Notes: generated by a model not told the origin, from the sequence alone. 64,000 nt of DNA from Streptococcus oralis (GCF_004127215.1 NZ_QEWJ01000005.1:1-64000); one strand, 5' to 3'; counted from the first letter of the stretch, positions 7,286 through 16,684 are shown. Numbers and translations are program-made.

Positions 7286-8479
7286 ATGAAATCATTAAAA
7301 GGTATTTTATTTATCGGGCTTAGCATGCTTCTGACTATTCTAGCTTGGCTCAGTTCAGGTGCTAGTCAGTTTCTAATCCCTGGTTTAGCTCTCACTACCC
7401 TCTCACTTACTTTTATACTAGCTAGCCGTTTACCCCTGCTTGAATCTTGGTTTAACGGACTTGAAAAGATGTATCTAGCTCATAAATTCACCGCTTTTCT
7501 ATCCATTCTCCTACTAACCCTACACAACTTTAGCATGGGCGGTCTCTGGGGTTCACATTTGGCTGCACAGTTTGGAAATATCGCTATCTATATCTTTATC
7601 AGCATCGTTCTGGTTGCCTATCTGGGACAATACATCCAGTATGAGGCATGGAGATGGATTCATCGATTGGTTTATCTAGCCTATATCTTTGGCCTTTTTC
7701 ATGTTTTGATGATCATGGGAAATCGTCTCCTCTCCTTTAGTTTCCTAGGTCTTATCTTTGGAATCTATTCTCTTTTAGGCTTGCTGGCAGGTTTTTATAT
7801 TATTTTCCTTTACCAAAAAGTCGGTTTCACCTATCTTGGAAAAATCGTAGGGATCAAACGCCTCAACCACGATACGGCTGAAATTGAAATAGAACTCAGT
7901 CATCCTTTCACCTACGAATATGGACAATTTGCCTTTCTAAAAATTTTCCAAAAAGGTTTTGAGACTGCTCCACATCCTTTCTCCATCTCTGGAGGACAAG
8001 GACGAACTCTTTATTTTACGATAAAAAACTCTGGTGACCACACCAAGAATATCTATGACAATCTTCAAGTTGGTAGCAAAGTTGCAGTTGATCGCGCTTA
8101 TGGACATATGACTATGGAACACGGTCCAAAGCAGCAAATCTGGATCGCTGGTGGAATTGGAATTACACCTTTCATCTCTTATATCCGTGAGCATCCTATC
8201 CTAGACAGGAACGTCCGCTTCTACTATAGTTTCCGTGGAGAGGAAAATGCTGTCTACCTAGATCTACTTCGAGACTACGCCCATCAAAATGCTAACTTTG
8301 ACCTGCAGCTAGTCGATAGCAATGAAAAAGGATACCTGACTTTAGATCAAGAAGAAATCCCTACCCAGACTACAGTCTATATGTGTGGCCCTCTTCCTAT
8401 GATGAAGTCCCTTGCTAAGCAAATCAAGAAAAAGAATCCCAAAGCAAAACTCATTTACGAAGGTTTCAAGTTTAAATAA
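7286..8479 (+). CDS. Bacterial NADPH oxidase homologue (SpNOX-like), flavocytochrome
   Basis: 397 residues, close to pneumococcal SpNOX. Six membrane helices cover residues 5-175. Paired haem ligands are visible: H66 and H80 in one helix, H126 and H139 in another, spaced 14 and 13 as in the NOX/ferric-reductase family. The dehydrogenase half has the FAD motif HPFSISG (230-236), the nucleotide motif GGIGITPF (289-296) and MCGPLPMM (366-373). The C-terminus EGFKFK places a Phe third from the end, where SpNOX has its flavin-stacking aromatic. The expected reaction is electron transfer from NAD(P)H across the membrane to O2 (superoxide) or another acceptor such as Fe(III). A palindrome sits on the promoter, and the gene ends at its own terminator. 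Confidence 0.88.
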   Translation: MKSLKGILFIGLSMLLTILAWLSSGASQFLIPGLALTTLSLTFILASRLPLLESWFNGLEKMYLAHKFTAFLSILLLTLHNFSMGGLWGSHLAAQFGNIAIYIFISIVLVAYLGQYIQYEAWRWIHRLVYLAYIFGLFHVLMIMGNRLLSFSFLGLIFGIYSLLGLLAGFYIIFLYQKVGFTYLGKIVGIKRLNHDTAEIEIELSHPFTYEYGQFAFLKIFQKGFETAPHPFSISGGQGRTLYFTIKNSGDHTKNIYDNLQVGSKVAVDRAYGHMTMEHGPKQQIWIAGGIGITPFISYIREHPILDRNVRFYYSFRGEENAVYLDLLRDYAHQNANFDLQLVDSNEKGYLTLDQEEIPTQTTVYMCGPLPMMKSLAKQIKKKNPKAKLIYEGFKFK

Positions 8480-8486
8480 GACCGTT

Positions 8487-8520
8487 GTCCCTCTTACACA
8501 AAAGAGGGACTTTCTTTTCA
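8487..8520 (+). terminator. Terminator after NADPH oxidase gene
   Basis: GTCCCTCTT (8487-8495) pairs with AAGAGGGAC (8502-8510), followed by TTTCTTTT. Confidence 0.8.
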
Positions 8521-8538
8521 CTTTATTTCTCTCTTCTA

Positions 8539-8547
8539 TGCTATACT
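8539..8547 (+). promoter_or_regulatory. Extended -10 promoter of MBL hydrolase gene
   Basis: TGCTATACT matches TGnTATAAT at five of the six -10 bases and lies 33 bases before the ATG. Confidence 0.5.
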
Positions 8548-8579
8548 AGTTTAGTACATTCTTTGAGATTGGAGCCAGT

Positions 8580-9209
8580 ATGAAAATCCATAAAACCGTG
8601 AATCCCGTTGCCTATGAAAACACTTATTATCTAGAAGGAGATCAACACCTGATTGTGGTCGATCCTGGTAGCCATTGGGAAGCCATTCGCAAGACCATCG
8701 AGAAAATCAACAAACCCGTCTGTGCGATTCTCCTGACCCACACCCACTACGACCATATTATGAGTCTTGACTTAGTCAGAGATACTTTTGAAAATCCCCC
8801 AGTTTATGTAGCAGAGAGTGAAGCTTCTTGGCTCTATACTCCCGTTGACAATCTCTCTGGCCTACCTCGTCATGATGATATGGCTAATGTCGTCTGCAAA
8901 CCAGCTGAACACACCTATGTCTTTCATGAAGAATACCAGATCGAGGAATTCCGTTTTACTGCCCTACCAACTCCTGGTCACTCTATCGGTGGGGTTTCCC
9001 TAGTTTTCCCTGATGCCCATCTAGTCTTGACGGGAGATGCTCTATTCCGCGAAACCATCGGACGGACAGACCTTCCTACAGGTAGTATGGAACAGCTTCT
9101 TCATGGTATTCAGACTCAACTCTTTACCCTCCCTAACTACGATGTCTATCCAGGGCATGGTCCAGCTACGACCATCGCTCACGAAAAGACCTTTAATCCT
9201 TTTTTCTAG
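8580..9209 (+). CDS. MBL-fold metallohydrolase, glyoxalase II-like
   Basis: 209 residues, a complete metallo-beta-lactamase fold. Metal ligands are H54-T-H56-Y-D58-H59, the His of TPGHS, the Asp of TGDALF and the His of YPGHGP, all present in order. The length and the GDALF and PGHGP motifs fit the small hydroxyacylglutathione hydrolase-like group common in Gram-positives; the true substrate is unknown. GGAG precedes the start. It is a single-gene unit between two terminators. A pneumococcal homologue sits near pepO and psaBCA, as here. Confidence 0.85.
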   Translation: MKIHKTVNPVAYENTYYLEGDQHLIVVDPGSHWEAIRKTIEKINKPVCAILLTHTHYDHIMSLDLVRDTFENPPVYVAESEASWLYTPVDNLSGLPRHDDMANVVCKPAEHTYVFHEEYQIEEFRFTALPTPGHSIGGVSLVFPDAHLVLTGDALFRETIGRTDLPTGSMEQLLHGIQTQLFTLPNYDVYPGHGPATTIAHEKTFNPFF

Positions 9210-9218
9210 CAAGCAAAC

Positions 9219-9248
9219 AACCAAGGATAAAATCCTTGGTTAATTTTT
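9219..9248 (+). terminator. Terminator after MBL hydrolase gene
   Basis: AACCAAGGAT pairs perfectly with ATCCTTGGTT across AAA, followed by a T-rich tail. Confidence 0.85.
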
Positions 9249-9303
9249 CTGTATCAAGACTCACTCTGCCAAATCAAAGATGGGCGAATAAGTGGATCTA
9301 AAA

Positions 9304-10068
9304 CTAATTCACTAGCTCAAAGGCTTTCCAATCAAATTTAGTCAGATCAACCTCTTCAGAAGAAACCTCTAAAACTTGAGCAACTTTTTCATTTCCACCA
9401 ATTTTAAGAGTCATTTCTTTCACTATCTTTACGCCTTTGTTATTCAAAGAATAAAGAGTTAGGTTCATTTCTGGAGAAGTCGAATGCCAATTTGCATAGC
9501 TAACTTGACCATTTTCATAGAGACTTAAACTAGATCGAAAACCACCCGCAGATGCTGCATAACCTGTATGAAGCAATGTGGGCTTTTGATTTTCCAAATA
9601 ATAGACTGCTGTAAGATTTTGGCCATTCCCAATTAGCAATTCATCCTGTCCATCTTTGTTCAAATCTGAAAAAACATATTCTGGAGCCACTGGTTTTTCA
9701 TAGGTGCTTAATGTGAAAATATAGCCAAACTCCTCTGGGGAAACTTTATTCTCCTTCAGATCTTTTTGCAACTCTTCTCTCTTACCTTGATTTAAAAGTG
9801 ATACATAGCGCTTATATCGTTCGAGAACTTCTTTATATAGGTCCTGTCCCGTATCATTTTCCCTTTCAACCGTAGTTGATGGTGCCGTTTTGGAAGAGCT
9901 TATGCTAGCTTCGCTATCTGATTTTGTAGCTATATCCTTTTGAACTTCTTTAGCTGAAGTGGTTGCTGTAGTTGACGTCTCTACATTTTCCCTACTTTGA
10001 TTCCCTCCACAAGATGCCAAAATTGGAAGGCAAAGAGCTACGATCATCATCATCCAATATTTCTTCAT
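9304..10068 (-). CDS. Putative surface lipoprotein, unknown function
   Basis: 254 residues with a lipoprotein signal: KK near the start, a hydrophobic core and lipobox LASC with Cys20. Residues 22-75 are Ser/Thr-rich (about half), a flexible spacer. The folded part (about 78-254) contains SDLNKDGQDELLIGN near residue 134, a DxNxDG calcium-binding-like loop of the kind found in VCBS/dockerin-type repeats. It is expected to be tethered to the outer face of the membrane. No enzymatic motif was recognised. It is separated from pepO by a terminator, so it is probably transcribed alone. Confidence 0.75.
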   Translation of the reverse strand: MKKYWMMMIVALCLPILASCGGNQSRENVETSTTATTSAKEVQKDIATKSDSEASISSSKTAPSTTVERENDTGQDLYKEVLERYKRYVSLLNQGKREELQKDLKENKVSPEEFGYIFTLSTYEKPVAPEYVFSDLNKDGQDELLIGNGQNLTAVYYLENQKPTLLHTGYAASAGGFRSSLSLYENGQVSYANWHSTSPEMNLTLYSLNNKGVKIVKEMTLKIGGNEKVAQVLEVSSEEVDLTKFDWKAFELVN

Positions 10069-10123
10069 GTTTCCCTCATTATTTTCATTTTAAGTATTCT
10101 AAAATTAGCAATTTACTCAAAAA

Positions 10124-10158
10124 ATCAGAAAGTACACTTTAGCATGTACTTTCTGAAT
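10124..10158 (-). terminator. Terminator of pepO
   Basis: AGAAAGTACA pairs with TGTACTTTCT across an 8-nt loop; on the minus strand it runs into TTTTTT. Confidence 0.8.
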
Positions 10159-10191
10159 CCTTGTTTAACGGAATCTCTTAATAGAACACTC

Positions 10192-12084
10192 TTACCAAAT
10201 AATCACACGATCCTCTGGTGCACGCCACATGCCATCACCTTCTTTGACATCATATGTTGTAAAGAAGTCATCGAAGTTTGGCACTTGCACATTGACACGG
10301 AGTTTAGCAGGTGCGTGAACATCGACACTGGCCATGAGTTTCATCAACTCCGGACGGCCTTTCATACGCCAGATACGAGCAAAATTGTGGAAGAATTCTT
10401 CAGCAGAAAAGTCTGGCTCTCTCTTGGCAGCTTCAAGGGCTGCAGCAATTCCTCCAAGGTCAGCAACGTTTTCTGATACAGTTAGTTTTCCGTTGATTCT
10501 TGCGCCGTAGGACTCCAGTCCATCAAACTGGTCGATAACTTTCTGTGTTTTTTCTTTGAAGGCAGCATAGTCACTTTCTGTCCACCAGTCTTTGAGGCTA
10601 CCATTTTCATCAAAAGAAGCACCATTTGTATCAAAGGCGTGGGAAATTTCATGGGCAATAACTGCCCCAATACCACCGTAGTTGGCAGAAGACGACTGAT
10701 GCAAGTCATAGAATGGAGCCTGTAAAATAGCAGCCGGGAAGACAATCAAGTTCTTCTGAGGATTGTAGTAGGCATTGACCATATGTGCTGGCATGCCCCA
10801 CTCCTTGTAGTCAACAGGTTGGTTCCACTTGCTCCAGCTGTGCTTGATTTCCACACGCGCAAAGGCTAGGGCATTCTCAAAGAGGCTGGCTGTTTCATCC
10901 ACTACCTTGTCCTTATAGCGGGCTGGCAACTCCTCCGGATAACCGATATAAGGTTTGATGACATTGAGTTTGACGATGGCCTTATCACGCGTTTCAGGAG
11001 TGAGCCAGTCATTCTTAGCCAAACGTTTCTTATAAACGTCAATCATAGTCGCTACTTTTTTCTCTACGTCTACTTTTGCTTCTGGGGAGAATTTTTCATG
11101 CGCATACCAGAGACCTAGGGCTTGCTTGAAAGGACCTTGGGCCAAGTGGTAAGCCGCCTTTACCTTGTCCTGAGCTTCTGGAACACCTGAAAGAGCTCGC
11201 GCGTAGGCACCTGACAAAACACGAATCTCATCTGTCAAATAACTGGTTGAAAGATTGACCACAGCCAAAATCAAGGCTGCCTTGAGCAAAGGCCATGCTT
11301 CTTCACTATAGAATTGGTCTGCTGCTTGCCAGAAACGTTCTTCATCTACAATAACCTTGTCAGGAACTTGCCCAAGAATAGCTTGGAAGAAGTCATCTAG
11401 AGATAGGGCAGGGGCGAATTTCTTGAAGTCTTCATAAGCGTATGGATGGTACAGTTTGGCATATTCTGAGCTTTCTTCATTAGAAAGTACCACAGCTGCA
11501 ACTCGACGGTCCAGCTCCAATCGTTTCTCTTGTAAATCTGAAATCTCATCCTCTGAAAAACCATAAACTCTGAGGAGGTTGCGATTTTTTTCTTTCCATA
11601 AAGTCAAGAGCTTTTCGCGTTGCGGATGGTCTTCAGCATAGTAGGTTGTATCTGGCAAGATTGTTCCTGGAGCACTGGCCCAAAGAACATTGGTTCTGGC
11701 ATCCATAAAGTCTGGCGATACACCAAATGGAAGGAAGTTTGGTTTACCAGCTAGTTCGAACTCTGCCAGTTTGCTGGTAAAATCTGCAAAACTCTCCAAA
11801 TCCTGATATTCCTTGAGCAGAGGAAGGACGGGCTTGATCCCATCTGCTTCTCTCTTATCAAAATCGCGTACCATGCGATGGTACTTAACAAAGTTTGCGA
11901 GGATAGCATCCTCTGGGACATCCTCTCCTTCCAGCCACTTGTCCGTTGTTGCCAGCATCAACTCTTCAATTTCCTCATCAAGGTCAATAAAACCACCTGT
12001 TCGAGATTTATCAGCTGGAATGACAGCTGTTTTTTCCCATTCGCCATTAATAGCATCATAAAAATCATCTTGATAACGTGTCAT
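10192..12084 (-). CDS. pepO: M13 family endopeptidase PepO
   Basis: 630 residues from the ATG at 12084 (MTRYQDDFYDAINGEWEKTA), the usual length. An in-frame GTG at 12108 would add eight residues and is less likely. The M13 (neprilysin) zinc site is intact: HEISH in VIAHEISHAFDTNG, then ENVADLGG supplying the third ligand Glu, and NAYYNPQKNLIVFPAAILQ upstream. There is no signal peptide, yet pneumococcal PepO is found both inside and on the surface, where it binds plasminogen and fibronectin. It cleaves oligopeptides. It is transcribed away from psaBCA as a single gene. Confidence 0.95.
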   Translation of the reverse strand: MTRYQDDFYDAINGEWEKTAVIPADKSRTGGFIDLDEEIEELMLATTDKWLEGEDVPEDAILANFVKYHRMVRDFDKREADGIKPVLPLLKEYQDLESFADFTSKLAEFELAGKPNFLPFGVSPDFMDARTNVLWASAPGTILPDTTYYAEDHPQREKLLTLWKEKNRNLLRVYGFSEDEISDLQEKRLELDRRVAAVVLSNEESSEYAKLYHPYAYEDFKKFAPALSLDDFFQAILGQVPDKVIVDEERFWQAADQFYSEEAWPLLKAALILAVVNLSTSYLTDEIRVLSGAYARALSGVPEAQDKVKAAYHLAQGPFKQALGLWYAHEKFSPEAKVDVEKKVATMIDVYKKRLAKNDWLTPETRDKAIVKLNVIKPYIGYPEELPARYKDKVVDETASLFENALAFARVEIKHSWSKWNQPVDYKEWGMPAHMVNAYYNPQKNLIVFPAAILQAPFYDLHQSSSANYGGIGAVIAHEISHAFDTNGASFDENGSLKDWWTESDYAAFKEKTQKVIDQFDGLESYGARINGKLTVSENVADLGGIAAALEAAKREPDFSAEEFFHNFARIWRMKGRPELMKLMASVDVHAPAKLRVNVQVPNFDDFFTTYDVKEGDGMWRAPEDRVIIW

Positions 12085-12200
12085 CTTGTTCTCGCTTTCA
12101 TTTTTCACTTATTCTTAGCTTAGCAAAAAACACTTGGGAATGCAATTAAAAATGGTTTCTCTTTTTTCTTCGTTTTTCAGTTATTATTTTAAATTTTTCA

Positions 12201-12238
12201 AAAATTAACTTGACTTAATTTTTTTTTTAAGGTATATT
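12201..12238 (+). promoter_or_regulatory. psaBCA promoter overlapped by PsaR (MntR/DtxR-type) operator
   Basis: TTGACT (12210-12215), a 17-bp spacer and TATATT (12233-12238) form a good sigma-A promoter. The inverted repeat AAAATTAACTTGACTTAATTTT (12201-12222) covers the -35. It matches the published type of PsaR/ScaR site before psa/sca operons, so Mn-loaded repressor should block polymerase directly. Confidence 0.85.
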
Positions 12239-12262
12239 AAAAGGCAGGAGGAATACAACTGT

Positions 12263-12985
12263 ATGATACGTATCGAAAACCTCAGTGTCTCCTACAAAGA
12301 AACGTTGGCACTAAAGGATATTTCACTAGTGCTCCAAGGACCAACGATTACCGGAATTATTGGTCCAAATGGTGCTGGAAAATCAACTTTATTAAAAGGT
12401 ATGTTGGGAATTATCCCACATGAAGGTCAGGCCTTTCTCGACGACAAAGAAGTCAAGAAATCTTTACATCGAGTTGCCTATGTCGAGCAAAAAATCCATA
12501 TCGACTACAATTTCCCTATCAAGGTCAAGGAATGTGTCTCACTGGGACTCTATCCATCTATCCCGCTTTTTCACACTTTAAAGGCCAGCCACTGGAAAAA
12601 AGTGGCAGAGGCTCTTGAAATCGTTGGACTTTCAGACTATGCTGATCGCCAAATCAGCCAGCTCTCAGGAGGACAATTCCAACGTGTGTTGATTGCCCGC
12701 TGCCTTGTGCAGGAAGCTGACTACATCTTTTTAGATGAGCCTTTTGTCGGGATTGACTCGGTTAGTGAAGAGATTATCATGAACACGCTGAGAGACCTAA
12801 AAAAATCTGGTAAAACAGTTCTCATCGTCCATCATGACCTCAGCAAAGTCCCCCATTATTTCGACCAAGTTTTGCTTCTCAATCGAGAATTAATAGACCT
12901 TGGTCCGACTATAGAAACCTTTACCGAAGCCAATCTTAAAAAGGCCTACGGTAGCAAACTCTTTTTCAATGGAGGTGACCTATGA
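12263..12985 (+). CDS. psaB: Manganese ABC transporter ATP-binding protein PsaB
   Basis: 240 residues. Walker [10 protein letters not shown] (near residue 34), signature LSGGQFQRV, Walker [13 protein letters not shown] and the switch His in VHHDL are all present. It belongs to the metal-type (Mn/Zn/Fe-siderophore) ABC ATPases. It provides ATP hydrolysis for Mn(II) uptake with PsaC and PsaA. AGGAGG lies well placed before the ATG, and the stop overlaps the psaC start (ATGA type), showing translational coupling. Expression should fall in high manganese through PsaR. Confidence 0.95.
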   Translation: MIRIENLSVSYKETLALKDISLVLQGPTITGIIGPNGAGKSTLLKGMLGIIPHEGQAFLDDKEVKKSLHRVAYVEQKIHIDYNFPIKVKECVSLGLYPSIPLFHTLKASHWKKVAEALEIVGLSDYADRQISQLSGGQFQRVLIARCLVQEADYIFLDEPFVGIDSVSEEIIMNTLRDLKKSGKTVLIVHHDLSKVPHYFDQVLLLNRELIDLGPTIETFTEANLKKAYGSKLFFNGGDL

Positions 12986-13830
12986 TAGCAGAATTTATCG
13001 ATGGATTGCAACATTTCCATTTCCTACAAAACGCCTTGATAACAGCTATTGTCATCGGAGTTGTTGCTGGAGCTGTGGGATGTTTTATCATCCTACGTGG
13101 GATGTCTCTCATGGGAGATGCTATCTCTCACGCAGTTTTGCCCGGCGTAGCCCTTTCCTTTATCCTGGGAATTGATTTCTTTATTGGAGCGATCATCTTT
13201 GGTTTGATGGCTTCCATCATCATTACCTACATCAAGGGAAACTCTATCATCAAGAGTGACACCGCCATTGGTATTACCTTTTCATCTTTCTTAGCCTTAG
13301 GTGTCATCTTGATTAGTGTTGCCAAGAGTTCGACAGACCTCTTCCATATCCTTTTTGGGAATATCCTCGCTGTCCAAGATACGGACATGTGGATTACCAT
13401 TGGTGTGGGGGCATTGATTCTCTTGATTATTGGGATTTTCTTTAAACAACTATTGATTACATCCTTTGACGAGCTCCTGGCTAAAGCAATGGGAATGCCC
13501 GTTAATTTCTACCACTATCTACTCATGGTGCTCTTGACCCTTGTGTCAGTCACCGCCATGCAAAGTGTTGGAACCATTCTTATCGTGGCCATGTTGATCA
13601 CCCCAGCTGCGACGGCTTACCTTTATGCTAATAGCCTAAAGAGCATGATTTTTCTTTCATCAGGCCTAGGAGCTCTGGCTTCTGTTGTAGGGCTCTTTAT
13701 CGGCTATAGTCTCAATCTCGCAGCAGGATCGAGCATCGTGCTCACATCCGCCAGCTTCTTTCTAATCAGTTTCTTTATCTCTCCTAAGCAACGATACTTG
13801 AAACTGAAAAACAAAAAAATCATTAAATAA
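12982..13830 (+). CDS. psaC: Manganese ABC transporter permease PsaC
   Basis: 282 residues, eight or nine hydrophobic helices, family ABC-3 (ZnuB/MntB). The conserved early segment [20 protein letters not shown] (residues about 33-52) and the late segment [20 protein letters not shown] are clear. It forms the membrane channel, presumably as a dimer, receiving Mn(II) from PsaA. It overlaps psaB by 4 bases and is followed 26 bases later by psaA with its own GGAGG. Confidence 0.95.
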   Translation: MIAEFIDGLQHFHFLQNALITAIVIGVVAGAVGCFIILRGMSLMGDAISHAVLPGVALSFILGIDFFIGAIIFGLMASIIITYIKGNSIIKSDTAIGITFSSFLALGVILISVAKSSTDLFHILFGNILAVQDTDMWITIGVGALILLIIGIFFKQLLITSFDELLAKAMGMPVNFYHYLLMVLLTLVSVTAMQSVGTILIVAMLITPAATAYLYANSLKSMIFLSSGLGALASVVGLFIGYSLNLAAGSSIVLTSASFFLISFFISPKQRYLKLKNKKIIK

Positions 13831-13856
13831 CGGGGAAACCCTTCTGGAGGAATCTA

Positions 13857-14786
13857 ATGAAAAAATTAGGTACATTGCTTGTACTCTTTCTTTCCGTCAT
13901 TGCTCTTGTAGCATGTGCTAGCGGAAAAAAAGATGCTACTTCTGGTCAAAAACTAAAAGTTGTTGCTACTAACTCAATCATCGCTGATATTACCAAAAAT
14001 ATTGCTGGTGACAAGATTGATCTTCACAGTATCGTTCCTGTTGGTCAAGACCCACACGAGTACGAACCACTTCCTGAAGACGTAAAGAAAACTTCTCAAG
14101 CTGACTTGATTTTCTATAACGGTATCAACCTTGAAACAGGTGGCAATGCTTGGTTTACCAAATTGGTCGAAAATGCCAAGAAAACTGAAAACAAAGACTA
14201 CTTTGCAGTTAGCGAAGGCGTTGATGTTATCTACCTTGAAGGCCAAAACGAGAAAGGCAAAGAAGACCCACACGCTTGGCTTAACCTTGAAAATGGGATG
14301 ATTTATGCAAAAAACATCGCTAAACAGCTCATTGCAAAAGATCCTAGCAACAAGGAATTCTACGAAAAAAATCTTAAAGACTATACTGAAAAACTAGACA
14401 AACTAGACAAGGAAGCCAAAGAGAAATTTAACAATATCCCTGCTGAGAAAAAACTCATCGTAACCAGCGAAGGATGCTTCAAATACTTCTCTAAAGCTTA
14501 CGGAGTCCCAAGTGCCTACATCTGGGAAATCAACACAGAAGAAGAAGGAACACCTGAACAAATCAAGACCTTGGTTGAAAAACTTCGCCAAACAAAAGTT
14601 CCATCACTCTTTGTTGAATCAAGTGTCGATGACCGTCCAATGAAGACTGTTTCACAAGACACAAATATCCCAATCTACGCACAAATCTTTACTGACTCAA
14701 TCGCTGAAGAAGGGAAAGAAGGCGACAGCTACTACAACATGATGAAATACAACCTTGATAAGATTGCTGAAGGTTTGTCTAAGTAA
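13857..14786 (+). CDS. psaA: Manganese-binding lipoprotein PsaA (LraI family)
   Basis: 309 residues, the canonical length. The lipobox is LVAC with Cys20. All four Mn(II) ligands known from the PsaA structure fall at their classic numbers: H67 (QDPHEYE), H139 (EDPHAW), E205 (TSEGC) and D280 (FTDS). Cluster 9 substrate-binding protein, anchored outside the membrane, delivering Mn(II) to PsaC. Loss of Mn uptake is known to impair oxidative-stress defence and virulence in relatives, which fits the linked tpx gene. Confidence 0.97.
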   Translation: MKKLGTLLVLFLSVIALVACASGKKDATSGQKLKVVATNSIIADITKNIAGDKIDLHSIVPVGQDPHEYEPLPEDVKKTSQADLIFYNGINLETGGNAWFTKLVENAKKTENKDYFAVSEGVDVIYLEGQNEKGKEDPHAWLNLENGMIYAKNIAKQLIAKDPSNKEFYEKNLKDYTEKLDKLDKEAKEKFNNIPAEKKLIVTSEGCFKYFSKAYGVPSAYIWEINTEEEGTPEQIKTLVEKLRQTKVPSLFVESSVDDRPMKTVSQDTNIPIYAQIFTDSIAEEGKEGDSYYNMMKYNLDKIAEGLSK

Positions 14787-14792
14787 TCCATT

Positions 14793-14827
14793 AAAAAACG
14801 TCATTCTCACGGAATTGACGTTTTTTT
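14793..14827 (+). terminator. Terminator after psaA
   Basis: AAAAAACGTCA pairs with TGACGTTTTTT around a loop that closes further with TTC/GAA. It may be leaky, since tpx follows in the same direction. Confidence 0.8.
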
Positions 14828-14846
14828 ACACTTTCCGGTCAAATCA

Positions 14847-14876
14847 TTGGAAAAATCTGACAATTCTCGGTAAAAT
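14847..14876 (+). promoter_or_regulatory. tpx promoter
   Basis: TTGGAA (14847-14852), an 18-bp spacer and TAAAAT (14871-14876) lie 28 bases before the ATG, so tpx need not depend on psaBCA read-through. Confidence 0.5.
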
Positions 14877-14903
14877 GAAAGAAAAAAAGAATGGAGTAGT
14901 TTC

Positions 14904-15398
14904 ATGACCACTTTTCTAGGAAACCCTGTAACCTTTACAGGTAAACAACTGCAAGTCGGAGACAAGGCGCTCGACTTTTCCCTCACTACAACCGATCTCT
15001 CTAAAAAAAGTCTTGCCGACTTTGATGGAAAGAAAAAGGTCTTGAGTGTTGTCCCTTCTATCGATACTGGTATCTGCTCAACGCAAACGCGTCGCTTCAA
15101 CCAAGAACTATCCAACCTTGACAATACCGTCGTTCTTACTGTTTCGATGGACCTACCATTTGCCCAAGGACGCTGGTGTGGGGCTGAAGGCCTTGACAAT
15201 GCCATCATGCTTTCAGACTATTTTGACCATTCTTTCGGACGTGATTATGCCCTCTTGATCAACGAGTGGCATCTCCTTGCACGTGCCGTCTTTGTTCTCG
15301 ATGCTGACAATATCATCCGTTATGTAGAATACGTTGACAATATCAACACGGAGCCAAACTTTGAAGCTGCTATTGCTGCAGTTAAAGAACTAGACTAA
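14904..15398 (+). CDS. tpx: Thiol peroxidase Tpx (PsaD)
   Basis: 164 residues, atypical 2-Cys peroxiredoxin. The peroxidatic Cys58 is in [15 protein letters not shown] and the resolving Cys92 in GRWCGAEG. It reduces H2O2 and alkyl hydroperoxides in the cytoplasm using thioredoxin. In pneumococcus it is important because the cell makes large amounts of H2O2, and it is linked to psaBCA there too. GGAG precedes the start. Confidence 0.95.
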   Translation: MTTFLGNPVTFTGKQLQVGDKALDFSLTTTDLSKKSLADFDGKKKVLSVVPSIDTGICSTQTRRFNQELSNLDNTVVLTVSMDLPFAQGRWCGAEGLDNAIMLSDYFDHSFGRDYALLINEWHLLARAVFVLDADNIIRYVEYVDNINTEPNFEAAIAAVKELD

Positions 15399-15420
15399 AA
15401 TCACAAGCATTATGGCAGAA

Positions 15421-15446
15421 AGCTAGAGAAATCTAGCTTTTTTTGG
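15421..15446 (+). terminator. Terminator after tpx
   Basis: AGCTAGA pairs with TCTAGCT across GAAA (a stable tetraloop), followed by TTTTTT. The psaR -10 (TATACT, 15447-15452) begins immediately after it. Confidence 0.8.
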
Positions 15447-15481
15447 TATACTAGATGGAGAGAAGGAACAAGAGGAAACGA

Positions 15482-16132
15482 ATGACTCCAAATAAAGAAG
15501 ACTACCTAAAATGTATTTATGAAATCGGTACGGAGATGCAGAAAATCACCAATAAGGAAATTGCTGCCCGTATGCAGGTCTCTCCACCTGCCGTAACAGA
15601 GATGATCAAACGCATGAAAAGTGAAAATCTCATCCTCAAGGATAAGGAGAACGGCTATCTATTGACAGATATTGGCCTCAAACTGGTCTCAGAACTCTAT
15701 CGCAAACACCGGTTGATTGAAGTCTTTCTAGTTCACCATCTCGACTATACTAGCGATCAGATCCACGAAGAAGCTGAGGTCCTAGAGCACACTGTCTCTG
15801 ACCTATTTGTAAAGAGACTGGATAAACTACTGGGCTTCCCTAAAACCTGTCCCCACGGTGGAACCATACCAGCCGAGGGAGAGCTCTTGGTCGAAATCAA
15901 TAACTTACCACTAGCAGAGACCAAGGAAGTTGGAACCTACCTCCTGACTCGGGTTCACGATAGCTTTGATCTGCTCAAATACTTAGAAAAGCATGAAATT
16001 CATATCGGTGACCGACTCCAAGTTAAGCAATTTGATGGCTTTTCCAATAGCTTTACTCTGGTCAACAAAGGTGAAGACCTCCAAGTTAGTATGGATATTG
16101 CCAAACAACTCTATGTCGAAAAAATCAACTAA
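15482..16132 (+). CDS. psaR: Manganese-dependent repressor PsaR (DtxR/MntR family)
   Basis: 216 residues from the ATG at 15482; the ORF is open for nine codons further upstream but AGAGGAAACG serves this ATG, and the length matches PsaR/ScaR. The N-terminal winged helix spans about residues 5-65 with recognition segment MQVSPPAVTEMIKRM. The metal-binding dimer domain includes E/H/C residues (HEEAEVLEHTVSD, FPKTCPHGG). A C-terminal FeoA/SH3-like domain is present (about 145-216). It should repress psaBCA when loaded with Mn(II) through the operator before psaB. Here it directly follows tpx, making regulator and regulon neighbours. Confidence 0.92.
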   Translation: MTPNKEDYLKCIYEIGTEMQKITNKEIAARMQVSPPAVTEMIKRMKSENLILKDKENGYLLTDIGLKLVSELYRKHRLIEVFLVHHLDYTSDQIHEEAEVLEHTVSDLFVKRLDKLLGFPKTCPHGGTIPAEGELLVEINNLPLAETKEVGTYLLTRVHDSFDLLKYLEKHEIHIGDRLQVKQFDGFSNSFTLVNKGEDLQVSMDIAKQLYVEKIN

Positions 16133-16140
16133 CCCCTTAT

Positions 16141-16171
16141 TCCTGAAAGAAACTTCTTTCAGGGATTTTTT
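16141..16171 (+). terminator. Terminator after psaR
   Basis: TCCTGAAAG pairs with CTTTCAGGGA, followed by TTTTTT. Confidence 0.85.
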
Positions 16172-16239
16172 ATCGTTTTAGTTGTAACACCCATTCGTTT
16201 GGTGTAGAATGAAGCTAGATAAAAGAGGGAGGTCATCTT

Positions 16240-16653
16240 ATGAAAAAGCTCTTTAGAATACATTTCGCAGCCGTTGCAGTCTCCGATTTGCTACTGTTGG
16301 TAAATTTCAGACCCCGATACGAACTTTCTTTGGAGAGAGGTCTGATCTTTTGCTTCATTTTCATCCTCGCTCAGGGACTACTGCTGTCTCGCTTAGTCTT
16401 CCGACTCAAAAAACATTTCTCTGAGATTTATCCTCAGATGAACAAAAAAGTTCGCCTCTACTACTTAGGGATTCTCTCCGTTGACTTTCTATTATTTGTC
16501 TTTTTAGCGATCACTGGTCCTCAATATTTCTACTCTCTTACTCCAGTCTTTACTTCCTGTCATTCTACTTTATACTATATAACGGCTAGCCACCTAAGAG
16601 AAAACTATCCAGACTTTTACAACAGACATACCTCTTTATGGGAGTGTCTATAA
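16240..16653 (+). CDS. Small four-helix membrane protein, unknown
   Basis: 137 residues, hydrophobic helices at about 8-24, 34-53, 75-97 and 100-115, separated by basic turns (RLKKHFSE, MNKKVRLYY). AGGGAGG lies before the ATG, so it is likely to be translated. No motif was recognised. It is a single gene between the psaR terminator and a bidirectional terminator facing dtd. It is probably an integral membrane protein of unknown role. Confidence 0.7.
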   Translation: MKKLFRIHFAAVAVSDLLLLVNFRPRYELSLERGLIFCFIFILAQGLLLSRLVFRLKKHFSEIYPQMNKKVRLYYLGILSVDFLLFVFLAITGPQYFYSLTPVFTSCHSTLYYITASHLRENYPDFYNRHTSLWECL

Positions 16654-16656
16654 ACA

Positions 16657-16683
16657 AAAACCAAGCCAGCTGGGCTTGGTTTT
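16657..16683. terminator. Bidirectional terminator, convergent genes
   Basis: AAAACCAAGCC pairs with GGCTTGGTTTT around AGCTGG. It serves the small membrane protein gene and dtd. Confidence 0.85.
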
Positions 16684-16684
16684 C

